Shown here piece by piece: positions 26,988-35,403 of a stretch of DNA of 64,000 bases. Numbering within the stretch: the stretch's first letter is position 1; each line of letters begins with the position of its first letter. The translations under genes were made by a program, and so were the position numbers. Source of the DNA: Starkeya sp. ORNL1 (GTDB taxonomy: Bacteria; Pseudomonadota; Alphaproteobacteria; Rhizobiales; Xanthobacteraceae); the NCBI RefSeq assembly GCF_012971745.1, contig NZ_CP048834.1, forward strand, positions 5,093,001 through 5,157,000, read 5' to 3'. Below the pieces are notes generated by a model. The model searched no databases. It was not told the DNA's origin and was given only the letters and a program-made list of their open reading frames with translations.

Positions 26988-27782
26988 TTAAACCGCCACC
27001 GGCGCCTTGATGGCCGGTGCCGGATCGTAGCCCTCGATCGCGATGTCCTCGAAGCGGAAGGCGAAGAGGTCGGTCACATCAGGGTTCAGCTTGAGCTGCG
27101 GCAGCGGGCGCGGGCTGCGCGAGAGCTGGAGATGGGCCTGCTCCAGATGGTTCACATAGAGATGCGTATCGCCGAGCGTGTGGACGAAGTCGCCCGGCTG
27201 CAGGCCGGTGACCTGCGCCACCATGTGGGTCAGCAACGCATAGCTGGCGATGTTGAACGGCACGCCGAGGAAGACATCGGCCGAGCGTTGATAGAGCTGG
27301 CAGGACAGCCTGCCGTCGGCGACATAGAACTGGAACAGCAGATGGCAGGGCGGCAGCGCCATCCTCGGCACGTCGGCCGGGTTCCAGGCGGTGACGATCA
27401 GCCGGCGCGAATCCGGATTGCGGCGGATGTCGGTGACGACCCCGGCGATCTGGTCGATCACTCCGCCTTCCGGCGTCGGCCAGGAGCGCCATTGATGGCC
27501 ATAGACCGGGCCGAGATTCCCCTTCTCGTCCGCCCATTCGTCCCAGATCGAGACACCGTTCGCCTTGAGATAGGCGATGTTGGTGTCGCCGGCGAGGAAC
27601 CACAGCAATTCATGCACGATGGAGCGGGTGTGCAGCTTCTTGGTGGTCAGCAGCGGGAAACCCTCGCTGAGGTCGAAGCGCATCTGGTGGCCGAACACCG
27701 AGAGCGTGCCGGTGCCGGTGCGGTCCGCCTTGCGCGTGCCCTCGCGCAGGACGCGTTCCAGAAGCTCGTGATATTGCCGCAT
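26988..27782 (-). CDS. thyA: Thymidylate synthase
   Basis: Methylates dUMP to dTMP using methylene-tetrahydrofolate, producing dihydrofolate that FolA recycles. The 264 residues equal the length of the E. coli enzyme. Signatures: [46 protein letters not shown] with the catalytic Cys, [17 protein letters not shown] and HLYVNHLEQ. It lies upstream of the acetyltransferase on the same strand. folA is 3 kb away on the opposite strand, not adjacent as in many relatives. Confidence 0.98.
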   Translation of the reverse strand: MRQYHELLERVLREGTRKADRTGTGTLSVFGHQMRFDLSEGFPLLTTKKLHTRSIVHELLWFLAGDTNIAYLKANGVSIWDEWADEKGNLGPVYGHQWRSWPTPEGGVIDQIAGVVTDIRRNPDSRRLIVTAWNPADVPRMALPPCHLLFQFYVADGRLSCQLYQRSADVFLGVPFNIASYALLTHMVAQVTGLQPGDFVHTLGDTHLYVNHLEQAHLQLSRSPRPLPQLKLNPDVTDLFAFRFEDIAIEGYDPAPAIKAPVAV

Positions 27783-27882
27783 AGGAGCGCTGCCGATTCA
27801 TCCGTGCCGTTTCGCCACATATGGTAGGCGCAAGGGGCGGACACATCTAGAGCCCGCCCCTGGTCATGCACGGTTGCAGGCG

Positions 27883-28311
27883 TCAGTCGCAGGTGTTGCC
27901 CACCGCTATGACGCGGCCCGAAGGGGTCTCGCGGGTCACCGGCCGGCAGTCGTCGCCATAAGCGTCGTCCGGGTAGCCGTTATCATAGCCGCCCTCATAA
28001 TAGCCGCCGACCGGGGCGGGCGGCAGCGGGACGTCGCGCACATAGATGTCGCGGCGATAGGGTTCGACCTCGCGCACGATCACATGCCGCGGCGCCGGAC
28101 GGACGATGACCCGCGGAGCCGGTGCCACCACGTAACCTTGGGGATACGCCTCATAGACCGGCGCCGGCTCGACATAGACCGGGGCCGGTTCATAGACCGG
28201 GGCCGGCCCGGAACCGTAATAGAGATCGGTGGCCTGTGCGGGCGTCAGCGCCAGCGCACCGAAACCAGCCGCGGCGGCGAGGCCGCCGATGGTCGCCCTG
28301 GAAATCCACAT
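27883..28311 (-). CDS. Small secreted Pro/Tyr/Val-rich protein with PAPVYE repeats
   Basis: A 142-residue protein I do not recognise. ATG 28311 is preceded by GGAGAA and opens a signal peptide (ATIGGLAAAAGFGALALTPAQA). The mature part begins with three PAPVYE/PAPVYV repeats, continues with basic PRVIVRPAPRHVIV, and ends in a Gly/Tyr/Asp-rich part with two cysteines (DDCRPV and GNTCD) that may form a disulfide. Likely an envelope or secreted protein. It is divergent from ssrA. Confidence 0.7.
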   Translation of the reverse strand: MWISRATIGGLAAAAGFGALALTPAQATDLYYGSGPAPVYEPAPVYVEPAPVYEAYPQGYVVAPAPRVIVRPAPRHVIVREVEPYRRDIYVRDVPLPPAPVGGYYEGGYDNGYPDDAYGDDCRPVTRETPSGRVIAVGNTCD

Positions 28312-28474
28312 GTTTCTTCTCCTTCCCTGTCTGCGCCCCCAGGTGCGAGAAGAATGTTCCATTGCGGCACGTGTTCCACGCCAGTGAGGGCATGGCGTGG
28401 GTATTTTCGCGGCGCAAGCGGGGCGGTCGCTGCGCGCGGGGCGGCGAGGGCCTTCCCTCGGAGGCGTGCTCCCC

Positions 28475-28480
28475 CTATAT
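28475..28480 (+). promoter_or_regulatory. Candidate -10 box for ssrA (CTATAT)
   Basis: CTATAT matches the alphaproteobacterial -10 consensus and lies just before the predicted 5' end of the tmRNA acceptor piece. The upstream -35 (TTCCCT, 16 bp away) is poor. Confidence 0.4.
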
Positions 28481-28569
28481 TCGAAGGGCCGGCGCAAGTC
28501 GGCTATGGCGATAAACGGTCATCGGAATAAACCCTTCGGACCCGGGGGCAGTACCCGGCGCCTCCACCA

Positions 28570-28597
28570 GAACCCATCCCGCGGGGTGGGCTGCGGC
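28570..28597 (+). other. Intervening segment of the permuted tmRNA precursor
   Basis: A 28-nt spacer between the CCA end of the acceptor piece and the 5' G-run of the coding piece, containing the hairpin CCCATCCCGC...GGGTGGG. In permuted tmRNAs this part is removed to leave two RNA pieces. Confidence 0.8.
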
Positions 28598-28681
28598 GGG
28601 GGCGAAACAGGATCGACGAGGGCGTAAAGGGTGTTCTTTCGCTCGGCATGGTACCGCCGTCATCGGACCAAACATATAGTT

Positions 28682-28720
28682 GCCAACGACAACTATGCTC
28701 CGGTTGCTCAGGCCGCGTGA
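28682..28720 (+). other. ssrA: tmRNA tag reading frame
   Basis: Thirteen codons including the stop: GCC resume codon, then codons for ANDNYAPVAQAA and TGA. The flanking AGTTGCC...GACAACT can form the small stem seen in this tmRNA class. The terminal AA is the ClpX recognition end; the first residues bind SspB. Confidence 0.95.
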
Positions 28721-28771
28721 GCGGTTTGATCTACGGAAAATAAGTCCTAGCGGGTAGCACCGTGAGGCGGG

Positions 28772-28808
28772 GTTCGGAGGCACCTGGCAACAGAAGCCTC
28801 CACTCATT
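28772..28808 (+). terminator. Hairpin downstream of ssrA
   Basis: GGAGGC and GCCTCC pair around a 14-nt loop, followed by ACTCATTTTA. It could end the tmRNA transcript before sspB, but the U-tract is poor. Confidence 0.45.
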
Positions 28809-28867
28809 TTACTCGCCGCATGCAGAGGCGGCTTTCGGTCGGCGCCGGAATCGGGTTCATTGGCGGC

Positions 28868-29623
28868 ATGAGTGTCGATCTGATCCGCTATGATCTTCTG
28901 GTGCAGGACGCGCTGCGCGACGTCGTTCGCCGCGTGCTGACCGATGCCGCACGGGATGGCTTGCCCGGCGAGCATCATTTCTTCATTGGCTTCAACACCC
29001 AGGCGCCGGGCGTGCGGCTGTCCGCGCGGCTGAAGGAGCGCCATCCCACGACGATGACGATTGTGCTCCAGCACCAGTTCTGGGATCTGGTCGTCACCGA
29101 CAAGTTCGTCGAGGTAGGGCTGTCCTTCGGCAATGTGCCGGAACGCCTGCACATTCCATTCGAGGCACTGACCAGCTTCTACGACCCGTCGGTGAAGTTC
29201 GGGCTGCAATTCGAGCCGCCTCCCGGCGACGAGGATGAGGAAGGCGGCGAAGAGGCAGCGCCGCCCGCCGCACCCGAGCGGGTGGGGCGCGCACGCACCA
29301 CGTCGGTGCCGGCGACGAGTTCCACCGCCCGCCCTGTGCGGCCCACTGAACCCGCCACGGCGCTGAAGCCGGTCGCCAGCAAGCCGGTTGCTGTAAAGGC
29401 AACCGAGGCCAAGCCAACCGAAGCCAAGCCGGCGGAGCGGAAGGCTCCCGAACCGGCGGCGAAGGCGGCCGGCAAGGAAGCGCCGGTGAAAGAGCCGGCC
29501 GCAAAGGATGCTGCCGTGAAGGACTCCGGCAAGGACGCTACCTCCAAGGACGCTCCCGCGAAGGACGAGGCGACGCCCGGCGGCGCCCAGGTCGTGCGCC
29601 TTGACGCGTTCCGCAAGAAATAG
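28868..29623 (+). CDS. sspB: SspB, ClpXP adaptor for tmRNA-tagged proteins (alpha type)
   Basis: Binds the tmRNA tag and delivers tagged proteins to ClpXP. The 251-residue protein starts at ATG 28868 (MSVDLIRYDLLVQDALRDVV). The SspB fold occupies about residues 1-125 (HHFFIGFNTQAPGVRLS, MTIVLQHQFWDL, LSFGNVPERLHIPFEALTSFYDPSV). A long Lys/Ala/Pro/Glu-rich flexible linker (130-235) follows. The C-terminus VVRLDAFRKK fits the ClpX-docking (XB) segment. The gene sits about 130 bp downstream of ssrA, whose tag it recognises; the next gene follows after 6 bp. Confidence 0.95.
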   Translation: MSVDLIRYDLLVQDALRDVVRRVLTDAARDGLPGEHHFFIGFNTQAPGVRLSARLKERHPTTMTIVLQHQFWDLVVTDKFVEVGLSFGNVPERLHIPFEALTSFYDPSVKFGLQFEPPPGDEDEEGGEEAAPPAAPERVGRARTTSVPATSSTARPVRPTEPATALKPVASKPVAVKATEAKPTEAKPAERKAPEPAAKAAGKEAPVKEPAAKDAAVKDSGKDATSKDAPAKDEATPGGAQVVRLDAFRKK

Positions 29624-29629
29624 CCTCCC

Positions 29630-30904
29630 GTGAGCGACATGTTCGATGCCGTGGTGATCGGCGCCGGGGCCGCCGGCCTTGCCGCCGGGGCGCGGCTGTA
29701 TCGCGCCGGCAGGAAGGTCGCGGTTCTGGAGGCGGCGGGCCGCATCGGCGGGCGCGCTTTCACCGACACTGCCGCTTTCGGCGTCGCGTGGGATCGCGGG
29801 TGCCACTGGCTGCACTCGGCCTCGGTCAATCCGCTGCGCAAGCTCGCCGACGAACTCGGCTTCATCTATCTCCAGCGCGGCAGCCGGCAGGCCCGAGACA
29901 CCCATCTCGGCGACCGCTGGGCCACCGTGGATGAGCGCAACGCGGTCTGGGCCGCCATCGGCGGGGTGTTCGAGGCGGTGAAGCGGGCCGGCGACGAGGG
30001 CCGCGACGTCGCCGCCAGCGAAGTGATGGACCGTTCCACGCCCTGGCTGCGGCTGACCCGGCACTGGCTCTCCTTGATGTCGGCGGCGGACGCCGAGCGG
30101 CTCTCCACGCTGGATTTCGCCGCCTATACCGACACCGGCGAGAATTATCCGGTAGAGAAGGGCTATGGGGCGCTGGTGGCAGCGGTGGCCAACGCGGCGG
30201 CGCCGGACCTTGCGGTGACGCTGGATTGCCCGGTGACGCGGCTCGACTGGTCTGGCGCCGGTATCGCCGCGGACACGCCGCACGGCACGGTACGGGCGCG
30301 CGTCGCCATTCTTGCGGTGCCCACCAGCGTCGTCGCCAACGGCCATATCGACTTCGCGCCGGCATTGCCTGTCGATCTCGCGGAAGCTTTCGCCGCGCTG
30401 CCGCTGGGTGCTGCCGAAAAGGTCGCCTTCCATTTCGATCGCGACGTCTTCGGTCCGGCATCGACCGACTATTGCGACACCATCGATCTTCGCCATCCCA
30501 CGCGGGCGCCGATCAATTTCACGCTTCATCCGTTCGGCCATCCGATGGCGATCGGGCAACTCGCTGGCGAGAACGCCGCCGAACTGGTCGCGGCGGGCCC
30601 GGCGGCGATGGTCGATTTCGGGCTCAGTGCGCTGGTCGATGCCTTTGGTTCGGACCTGCGCGCCCACATTGCCGGCACCGCGACCACGGCATGGGTCACT
30701 GACCCGCTGATCGGCGGCGCCTATAGCTGTGCGCTGCCGGGCCTTGCGCATATGCGGGCGCGGCTGTCGCAGAGCCTCGACGACAAGGTGCTGTTCGCCG
30801 GCGAGGCGGTCTCGACCCATGCCTATTCCACCGCGCACGGCGCCCATCTCAGCGGGCTTGCGGCGGCGGATACGGCACTCGCCTTGCTCGGACGGCCGGC
30901 GTGA
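29630..30904 (+). CDS. FAD-dependent amine oxidase-family protein
   Basis: A 424-residue flavoprotein. The N-terminal dinucleotide-binding motif VVIGAGAAGLAAGARL is followed by VLEAAGRIGGRAFT, typical of the flavin monoamine oxidase/phytoene desaturase superfamily. The C-terminal FAD-contact region is VLFAGEAVSTHAYSTAHGAHLSG split across two motifs. The substrate is unknown; there are no obvious partner genes. The start is GTG 29630, six bases after sspB; an ATG three codons later is also possible. It overlaps folA by 4 bp, so sspB, this gene and folA may form one operon. Confidence 0.83.
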   Translation: MSDMFDAVVIGAGAAGLAAGARLYRAGRKVAVLEAAGRIGGRAFTDTAAFGVAWDRGCHWLHSASVNPLRKLADELGFIYLQRGSRQARDTHLGDRWATVDERNAVWAAIGGVFEAVKRAGDEGRDVAASEVMDRSTPWLRLTRHWLSLMSAADAERLSTLDFAAYTDTGENYPVEKGYGALVAAVANAAAPDLAVTLDCPVTRLDWSGAGIAADTPHGTVRARVAILAVPTSVVANGHIDFAPALPVDLAEAFAALPLGAAEKVAFHFDRDVFGPASTDYCDTIDLRHPTRAPINFTLHPFGHPMAIGQLAGENAAELVAAGPAAMVDFGLSALVDAFGSDLRAHIAGTATTAWVTDPLIGGAYSCALPGLAHMRARLSQSLDDKVLFAGEAVSTHAYSTAHGAHLSGLAAADTALALLGRPA

Positions 30905-31413
30905 GCGTGCGGCTCGCCCTTGTCGCTGCCGTCGCCGAGAACGGCGTCATCGGCCGTGGCGACGAACTGCCCTGGCGGATCTCCGGCGATCTCAAGCGCT
31001 TCCGGGCCATCACCTGGGGCAAGCCGATCCTGATGGGCCGGCGCACGTTCGCCTCCATCGGCCGCCCGCTGCCGGGACGCACCAGCATCGTCATCACCCG
31101 CGACGGCACCTATCCGGTGCCGGAGGGCGTGCTGCTGGCCGGCTCGCTCGATGAAGCGCTTCTGCTGGCCGAGGCGGAGGCTTCAAGGCTCGGCGTGGAC
31201 GAGGCGGCGGTGATCGGCGGCGCGGACATCTATGCGCAGGCGCTGCCGCTGGCGGACCGGCTGAGGCTGACCGAGGTGCATGGCAGGCCGGAAGGCGACG
31301 TGTCGTTCCCGGCGTTCGACCGCGCGGCGTGGCGGGAAGTCGGCCGCGAAGGGCCGATCCAGGGCGAAAAGGACGAGTTCGCCTTCAGCTTCGCCGATTA
31401 CGAGCGGGTTTGA
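30901..31413 (+). CDS. folA: Dihydrofolate reductase
   Basis: Reduces dihydrofolate to tetrahydrofolate with NADPH, restoring the cofactor used by ThyA. The 170-residue protein has ENGVIGRGDELPWRI, KPILMGRRTFASIGRPLPGR and VIGGADIYAQALP, all core DHFR segments; the catalytic acidic residue fits SGDLKRF. The start is GTG 30901, which overlaps the preceding stop (GTGA). The length is normal for chromosomal DHFR. Confidence 0.96.
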   Translation: MSVRLALVAAVAENGVIGRGDELPWRISGDLKRFRAITWGKPILMGRRTFASIGRPLPGRTSIVITRDGTYPVPEGVLLAGSLDEALLLAEAEASRLGVDEAAVIGGADIYAQALPLADRLRLTEVHGRPEGDVSFPAFDRAAWREVGREGPIQGEKDEFAFSFADYERV

Positions 31414-31422
31414 GATTTGGTC

Positions 31423-31520
31423 GTCATCCCGGAATTGCTGCAGGCAATATCCGGGATCGCGAAAACGGTTTTCATCGTCCTACGATCCCGGCTCTGCGGC
31501 TTCGCCTTGGCCGGGATGAC
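31423..31520. repeat. Palindromic intergenic repeat, family A
   Basis: A 98-bp copy from GTCATCCCGGAATTGCTGC to TTGGCCGGGATGAC, with the inner pair ATATCCGGGATCGC / CGATCCCGGCT. It lies between the convergent folA and TPR genes. Confidence 0.82.
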
Positions 31521-31539
31521 ACTTTGCTTGGGGGAGAGG

Positions 31540-32223
31540 TCAGATCGGCCGGCCTTCGACCTTGATGGCCAGCTCCTTCTCCATGTCCTTCATCTGCTCG
31601 AGCTGCGGATAGATGGCGAGCGCGCGGCGGGCGGCCTCGAGCGCATGCTTCTCGTCGCCAACATCCTTGCAGATCAGCGCGATGCCGGCCCAGGCGCCGT
31701 AGTGGCGCGGCTCGCGCGCCACCACCTGGCGCAGGTCGGCCAGCGAATCGGAGAAGTCTTCCTTGAGATAGAAGACCGTGGCGCGCTTGTTCCAGGCTTC
31801 GAGATGGTCCGGCACCACGGCGAGCACCCCGTCCAGCAACTGGATGGCGAGGTCGAAATCCTTGGCCTCGGTGGCGAGCGCGGCGCGGGACATGAGCAAG
31901 TCGGCGGTGTCGCTGTTCGAAGGGATCAGCGCGACATCGATGCGATCGGCGATCGCCTTGGCCGATTCCTTGGTCGGCGCCACTTTCAGCGCCTCGAACA
32001 GGGCATCGAGCCGCTTGACGTGATCAACCTCGGCCGGCTTGGGAAGCGATCTGTTGTCGGCCGATTTGCCGTCGGCGGGTTTGCCCGGATCGGCCTTGTC
32101 GGCGCCGGGCTTCATGCCGGGATCCGACCGCAGCACGGGCGGCATGGGCCTGGGAGCGTCGGTCTGGGCAAAAGCGCCAGCCGGCGCCAGCGTCAGGATG
32201 AGGACAGCAAAAAGGGCGCGCAT
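31540..32223 (-). CDS. Secreted TPR-repeat protein
   Basis: A 227-residue protein with a signal peptide after ATG 32223 (RALFAVLILTLAPAGAFAQ), then a Pro/Lys/Asp-rich linker. About three tetratricopeptide-like helical repeats follow (SRAALATEAKDFDLAIQLLDGVL; AWNKRATVFYLKEDFSDSLADL; GAWAGIALICKDVGDEKHALEAA). Such proteins are usually scaffolds in the periplasm; no partner is indicated. The upstream ATG 20 codons earlier would spoil the signal peptide. It is read towards folA, with a palindromic repeat between them. Confidence 0.82.
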   Translation of the reverse strand: MRALFAVLILTLAPAGAFAQTDAPRPMPPVLRSDPGMKPGADKADPGKPADGKSADNRSLPKPAEVDHVKRLDALFEALKVAPTKESAKAIADRIDVALIPSNSDTADLLMSRAALATEAKDFDLAIQLLDGVLAVVPDHLEAWNKRATVFYLKEDFSDSLADLRQVVAREPRHYGAWAGIALICKDVGDEKHALEAARRALAIYPQLEQMKDMEKELAIKVEGRPI

Positions 32224-32315
32224 GCTCCCGAGTTTAGGAGCAATGGCGCCCTCGTCAATCCATGCTGCAGTGCGGCCGCGCAATCGTGAAGCGCGGCAAC
32301 GGGCGCGTGGAAGGC

Positions 32316-32441
32316 TCAGCCCTGACGCGCCTTGAAGCGCTTCTGGGTCTTGTTGATGATGTAGACGCGGCCCTTGCGGCGCACCAGACGGTTGTCGCGG
32401 TGACGGCCGAGCAGGGTCTTGAGCGAGTTGCGGATCTTCAT
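32316..32441 (-). CDS. rpmJ: 50S ribosomal protein L36, cysteine-free type
   Basis: Only 41 residues. The product reads [20 protein letters not shown] and continues with [21 protein letters not shown], the L36 fold. All four zinc-binding cysteines of the classic form are absent, so this is the C-minus (YkgO-like) type normal in alphaproteobacteria. AAGGTAG lies upstream of the ATG. It is a single gene between the TPR gene and rnhA, all on the same strand. Confidence 0.96.
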   Translation of the reverse strand: MKIRNSLKTLLGRHRDNRLVRRKGRVYIINKTQKRFKARQG

Positions 32442-32590
32442 GACACTACCTTCGGATCGATTGCGCCTGCGCATGAGACGGCGCCTCCATGGCCGCGCCC
32501 CGATCCGCCAGCTTTAATTCGAGGCCCGGCTGATAGCGGAGGGGCAGGGGTTTTGTCAATCAGATGCGGTCAATTACCCGCAAAAGCGAC

Positions 32591-32704
32591 GTCATCCTGA
32601 GGTGCGAGCCACTAGCGAGCCTCGAAGGATGCTCAAGCAGAAGACGGCCATCGAGAGTGGGCATCCTTCAAGGCTCGGGCTTTGCCCGAGCGCCTCAGGA
32701 TAAC
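32591..32704. repeat. Palindromic intergenic repeat, family B
   Basis: Facing units GTCATCCTGAGGTGCGAGCC...CTCGAAGGATGCTC and GCATCCTTCAAGGCTCGGGC...CGCCTCAGGATAAC between rnhA and rpmJ (tandem genes). The second unit has drifted. Confidence 0.75.
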
Positions 32705-32713
32705 GTGGTGACT

Positions 32714-33214
32714 TTAGCCCCCAGCCTCGCCCCGCGCGCGCTTGAACGGCGCCATGCCGGCGCGGGCGAGTTCGTCGGCGCGCTCGTTCATCTCGTCGCC
32801 CGCATGACCCTTCACCCAGTGCCAGCGAATCTCGTGGCGGCCGAGCGCGGCATCGAGGCGCTCCCACAGGTCGATGTTCTTCACCGGCTTCTTGTCGGCG
32901 GTGCGCCAGCCATTGCGCTTCCAGCCCGCTAGCCATTTGGTGACGCCGTTGCGCAGATATTCGCTGTCGGTGTGCAGATCGACCGTGCAGGGCCGCTTCA
33001 GCGCTTCCAGCGCGGAGATCGCCGCCATCAGCTCCATGCGGTTATTGGTGGTGGGGGCGTCGCCGCCGGACAGCTCCTTCTCGGTGCCGGCATAGCGCAA
33101 TATGGCGCCCCAGCCGCCGGGGCCCGGATTGCCGGAGCAGGCGCCGTCGGTCCAGATCGCGACGGTGCCCTTGGTGGTGTCGTCGGAGAAGATGCGCGCC
33201 GTGCCGGTGCTCAC
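32714..33214 (-). CDS. rnhA: Ribonuclease HI
   Basis: Cuts the RNA strand of RNA-DNA hybrids. The 166-residue protein has the catalytic set [16 protein letters not shown] (Asp), [13 protein letters not shown] (Glu), [14 protein letters not shown] (Asp) and the C-terminal [15 protein letters not shown] (Asp). The start is GTG 33214, which overlaps the thrB stop by 4 bp (GTGA), showing coupling. In-frame codons further upstream lie within thrB. It is the third gene of ispH-thrB-rnhA, an order common in alphaproteobacteria. Confidence 0.95.
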   Translation of the reverse strand: MSTGTARIFSDDTTKGTVAIWTDGACSGNPGPGGWGAILRYAGTEKELSGGDAPTTNNRMELMAAISALEALKRPCTVDLHTDSEYLRNGVTKWLAGWKRNGWRTADKKPVKNIDLWERLDAALGRHEIRWHWVKGHAGDEMNERADELARAGMAPFKRARGEAGG

Positions 33215-34176
33215 GCTGCGATCCCGTAGTCGCGGGCACTCTGCGCGCCGCGGTGGAAGCGCAGCTTGCGCAGATATTCCAGCGGATCGTGCGGGCGCAC
33301 CAGCGCGCCGGGCGGCACGTTCAGCCAGTCGACGAGGCGGGTCAGCAGGAAGCGCAGCGCGGCGCCGCGGGCCAGCAGCGGCAGTGCCTCGACCTCGGCC
33401 GGCTCCAGCGGGCGCACCGCGCCATAGGCGGCGAGCAGCGCGCGGCCCTTGGTGGCGTTGTAGGCGCCGTCCGGCTCGAAGCACCAGGCATTGAGGCAGA
33501 TGGCAATGTCATAGGCCAAGAGGTCGTTGCAGGCGAAATAGAAGTCGATCAGGCCGGACAGCTTGTCGTCGATGAAGAACACATTGTCCGGGAACAGGTC
33601 GGCATGGATGACGCCGGCCGGCAGGCCGGTCGGCCAATTGGCCTCCAGCGTCCCGAGTTCGTCGGCGATCAGCGCCTGAAGGCCGGTCGCCACCGTATCG
33701 GTGCGTGCGCCGGCGGCCTCGAACAGCGGCCGCCAGCCCTGCACGGAGAGCGCATTGGTGCGGCGGATGGCAAAGCCGGCGCCGGCCTTGTGCAGCCCGG
33801 CCAGTGTCTCGCCAAGCGCGGCGCAGTGCGCCACCTTGGGGCGGCGCACCGAGGTGCCGATCAGGAAGGTGGCGATGGCGCAGGGCCGGCCGGCCAGCGT
33901 GCCGAGCGCCTCGCCCTTGCGGTTCTTCACCGGCTGCGGGCAATCGATGCCGCGGCTCGCCAGATGCTCCATCAGGCCGATGAAGAAGGGCAGGTCGGCC
34001 GGGTTCACCCGCTTCTCATAGAGCGTCAGGATGAAGCTGCCGGCTTCGGTCTGGAGGAGAAAGTTCGAGTTCTCGACGCCTTCCGCAATGCCCTTGAAGG
34101 CGCGCAGCCGGCCGATGTCATAGGTCGCGAGGAAGGCTTCCAGCTCTTCCGGGGAGACGTCGGTATAGACGGCCAT
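33211..34176 (-). CDS. thrB: Homoserine kinase (ThrB2, APH-like)
   Basis: Phosphorylates homoserine on the way to threonine. At 321 residues it is the aminoglycoside-phosphotransferase-like form, not the GHMP form of enteric bacteria. Motifs: [21 protein letters not shown] (ATP-binding Lys region differs from GHMP), [14 protein letters not shown] (catalytic HxD...N) and [17 protein letters not shown] (metal-binding Asp). It lies 29 bp after ispH and overlaps rnhA by 4 bp. Confidence 0.93.
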   Translation of the reverse strand: MAVYTDVSPEELEAFLATYDIGRLRAFKGIAEGVENSNFLLQTEAGSFILTLYEKRVNPADLPFFIGLMEHLASRGIDCPQPVKNRKGEALGTLAGRPCAIATFLIGTSVRRPKVAHCAALGETLAGLHKAGAGFAIRRTNALSVQGWRPLFEAAGARTDTVATGLQALIADELGTLEANWPTGLPAGVIHADLFPDNVFFIDDKLSGLIDFYFACNDLLAYDIAICLNAWCFEPDGAYNATKGRALLAAYGAVRPLEPAEVEALPLLARGAALRFLLTRLVDWLNVPPGALVRPHDPLEYLRKLRFHRGAQSARDYGIAA

Positions 34177-34205
34177 AATGGTCTTTCAGCTATTCCGCCG
34201 CGGAA

Positions 34206-35177
34206 TCACTCCGCCGCATCCGGGCGGAGCTGGCGGGGCAGGGGGAAGAACACATCCTCGTGCGCGGTGTGCACGGTCTCGATCTGGAGCGCAAAGCGCT
34301 CGGCAAAGGCGTCGAGCACCTCTTCGACGAGGACTTCCGGCGCCGAGGCGCCCGCGGTCACGGCGAGCGAGGAGATGGTGCCGAACACCGACCAGTCGAT
34401 CTCGTTCGCCCGCTGCACCAGTGCGGAGACGCGGCAGCCCTCGCGGAGCGCCACTTCGCGCAGGCGCTGGGAATTGGAGGAGTACGGGGCGCCGACCACG
34501 ATCAAGGCGTCGACCTGCGGCGCCACCCGTTTCACCGCCTCCTGGCGGTTGGTGGTGGCGTAGCAGATGTCCTCCTTGTGCGGTCCCGCCATGGACGGGA
34601 AGCGCTCCTGCAATATGGCGACGATCTCGGCGGTATCGTCGATGGAGAGGGTGGTCTGCGTCGTATAGGCGAAGTTCTCCGGGTCGCGGGGAGTGAAGGC
34701 GCGCGCATCTGCCGGCGTCTGCACCAGCTTCACCGCACCGGCCGGCAACTGGCCCATGGTGCCGATCACTTCCGGGTGGCCGGCATGGCCGATCAGCACC
34801 ACCTCGCGGCCGCGCTTGTAGTGCACGCTGGCCTCGCGATGCACCTTGGTCACCAATGGGCAGGTGGCGTCGATGGCGAGGAAATTGCGCGCCGCCGCTT
34901 CTTCCGGCACCGATTTGGCCACGCCGTGCGCGGAGAAGATCACCGGCGCCGTGGTGCCGTCCGGGACCTCGTGCAGTTCCTTGACGAAGATGGCGCCCTT
35001 CGCCTTCAGGCCTTCGACGACATATTTGTTGTGGACGATCTCGTGGCGCACATAGACCGGCGCACCGTAAAGCGCGAGCGCCTGCTCCACGGCGTCGATG
35101 GCGCGCACCACGCCGGCACAGAAGCCGCGCGGCGCGCACAGCAGGACGCGCAGGGATGGCTTTTCGGAAGCGTGCAT
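34206..35177 (-). CDS. ispH: 4-hydroxy-3-methylbut-2-enyl diphosphate reductase
   Basis: Last step of the MEP pathway, giving IPP and DMAPP; the DMAPP is also the donor for MiaA. This iron-sulfur enzyme has three conserved cysteines in [23 protein letters not shown] and [11 protein letters not shown]. It also has the motifs [24 protein letters not shown] and [13 protein letters not shown] 35177 ([13 protein letters not shown]) gives 323 residues; ATG 35210 is possible. It is the first gene of ispH-thrB-rnhA. The 226-bp gap to trcR contains a 9-bp perfect hairpin. Confidence 0.95.
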   Translation of the reverse strand: MHASEKPSLRVLLCAPRGFCAGVVRAIDAVEQALALYGAPVYVRHEIVHNKYVVEGLKAKGAIFVKELHEVPDGTTAPVIFSAHGVAKSVPEEAAARNFLAIDATCPLVTKVHREASVHYKRGREVVLIGHAGHPEVIGTMGQLPAGAVKLVQTPADARAFTPRDPENFAYTTQTTLSIDDTAEIVAILQERFPSMAGPHKEDICYATTNRQEAVKRVAPQVDALIVVGAPYSSNSQRLREVALREGCRVSALVQRANEIDWSVFGTISSLAVTAGASAPEVLVEEVLDAFAERFALQIETVHTAHEDVFFPLPRQLRPDAAE

Positions 35178-35316
35178 CGCAGTGTCCGTGGGCGGTTCGG
35201 CCAACGTCATGGGTGGCGCGGCAGGCGCTGTCAAGCGCGCGGCGCGCATGCCAATTGCACGAGCGCGCATGCACGCTTATATTCGTTCCATCCCGGTCAT
35301 CGCGAGACGGTCCGAG

Positions 35317-35345
35317 GCTCCGCCCCCAGAAGGGTCGGGCGGAGC
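35317..35345. promoter_or_regulatory. Perfect 9-bp inverted repeat upstream of trcR
   Basis: GCTCCGCCC (35317-35325) and GGGCGGAGC (35337-35345) are separated by 11 bp and lie about 60 bp before the trcR start. This could be a leader hairpin or an operator; there is no T-run, so an intrinsic terminator is unlikely. Confidence 0.4.
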
Positions 35346-35403
35346 ACGAGAGTCTTTGCGCAAACCGAAGCAACAAGAGTGATTTCTTAAGGAGACGCGC
35401 GCC

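Larger units (their letters stand above)
28485..28740 (+). ncRNA. ssrA: Transfer-messenger RNA, circularly permuted two-piece form
   Basis: Rescues stalled ribosomes and tags the unfinished protein for destruction. The gene is permuted: the acceptor piece comes first (about 28485-28569) and ends with the T-arm CCGGG...CCCGG, the strand CGCCTCC, then A-CCA at 28566-28569. After a 28-nt intervening segment, the coding piece begins with GGGGGCG (28598-28604). This pairs over all seven positions with CGCCTCC (one G-U) to form the tRNA-like acceptor stem. The tag frame GCC...GCG TGA (28682-28720) encodes ANDNYAPVAQAA, the classic alphaproteobacterial tag. AAGGGT in the coding piece can pair with ACCCTT in the acceptor piece. 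Both outer ends are approximate. Confidence 0.95.
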
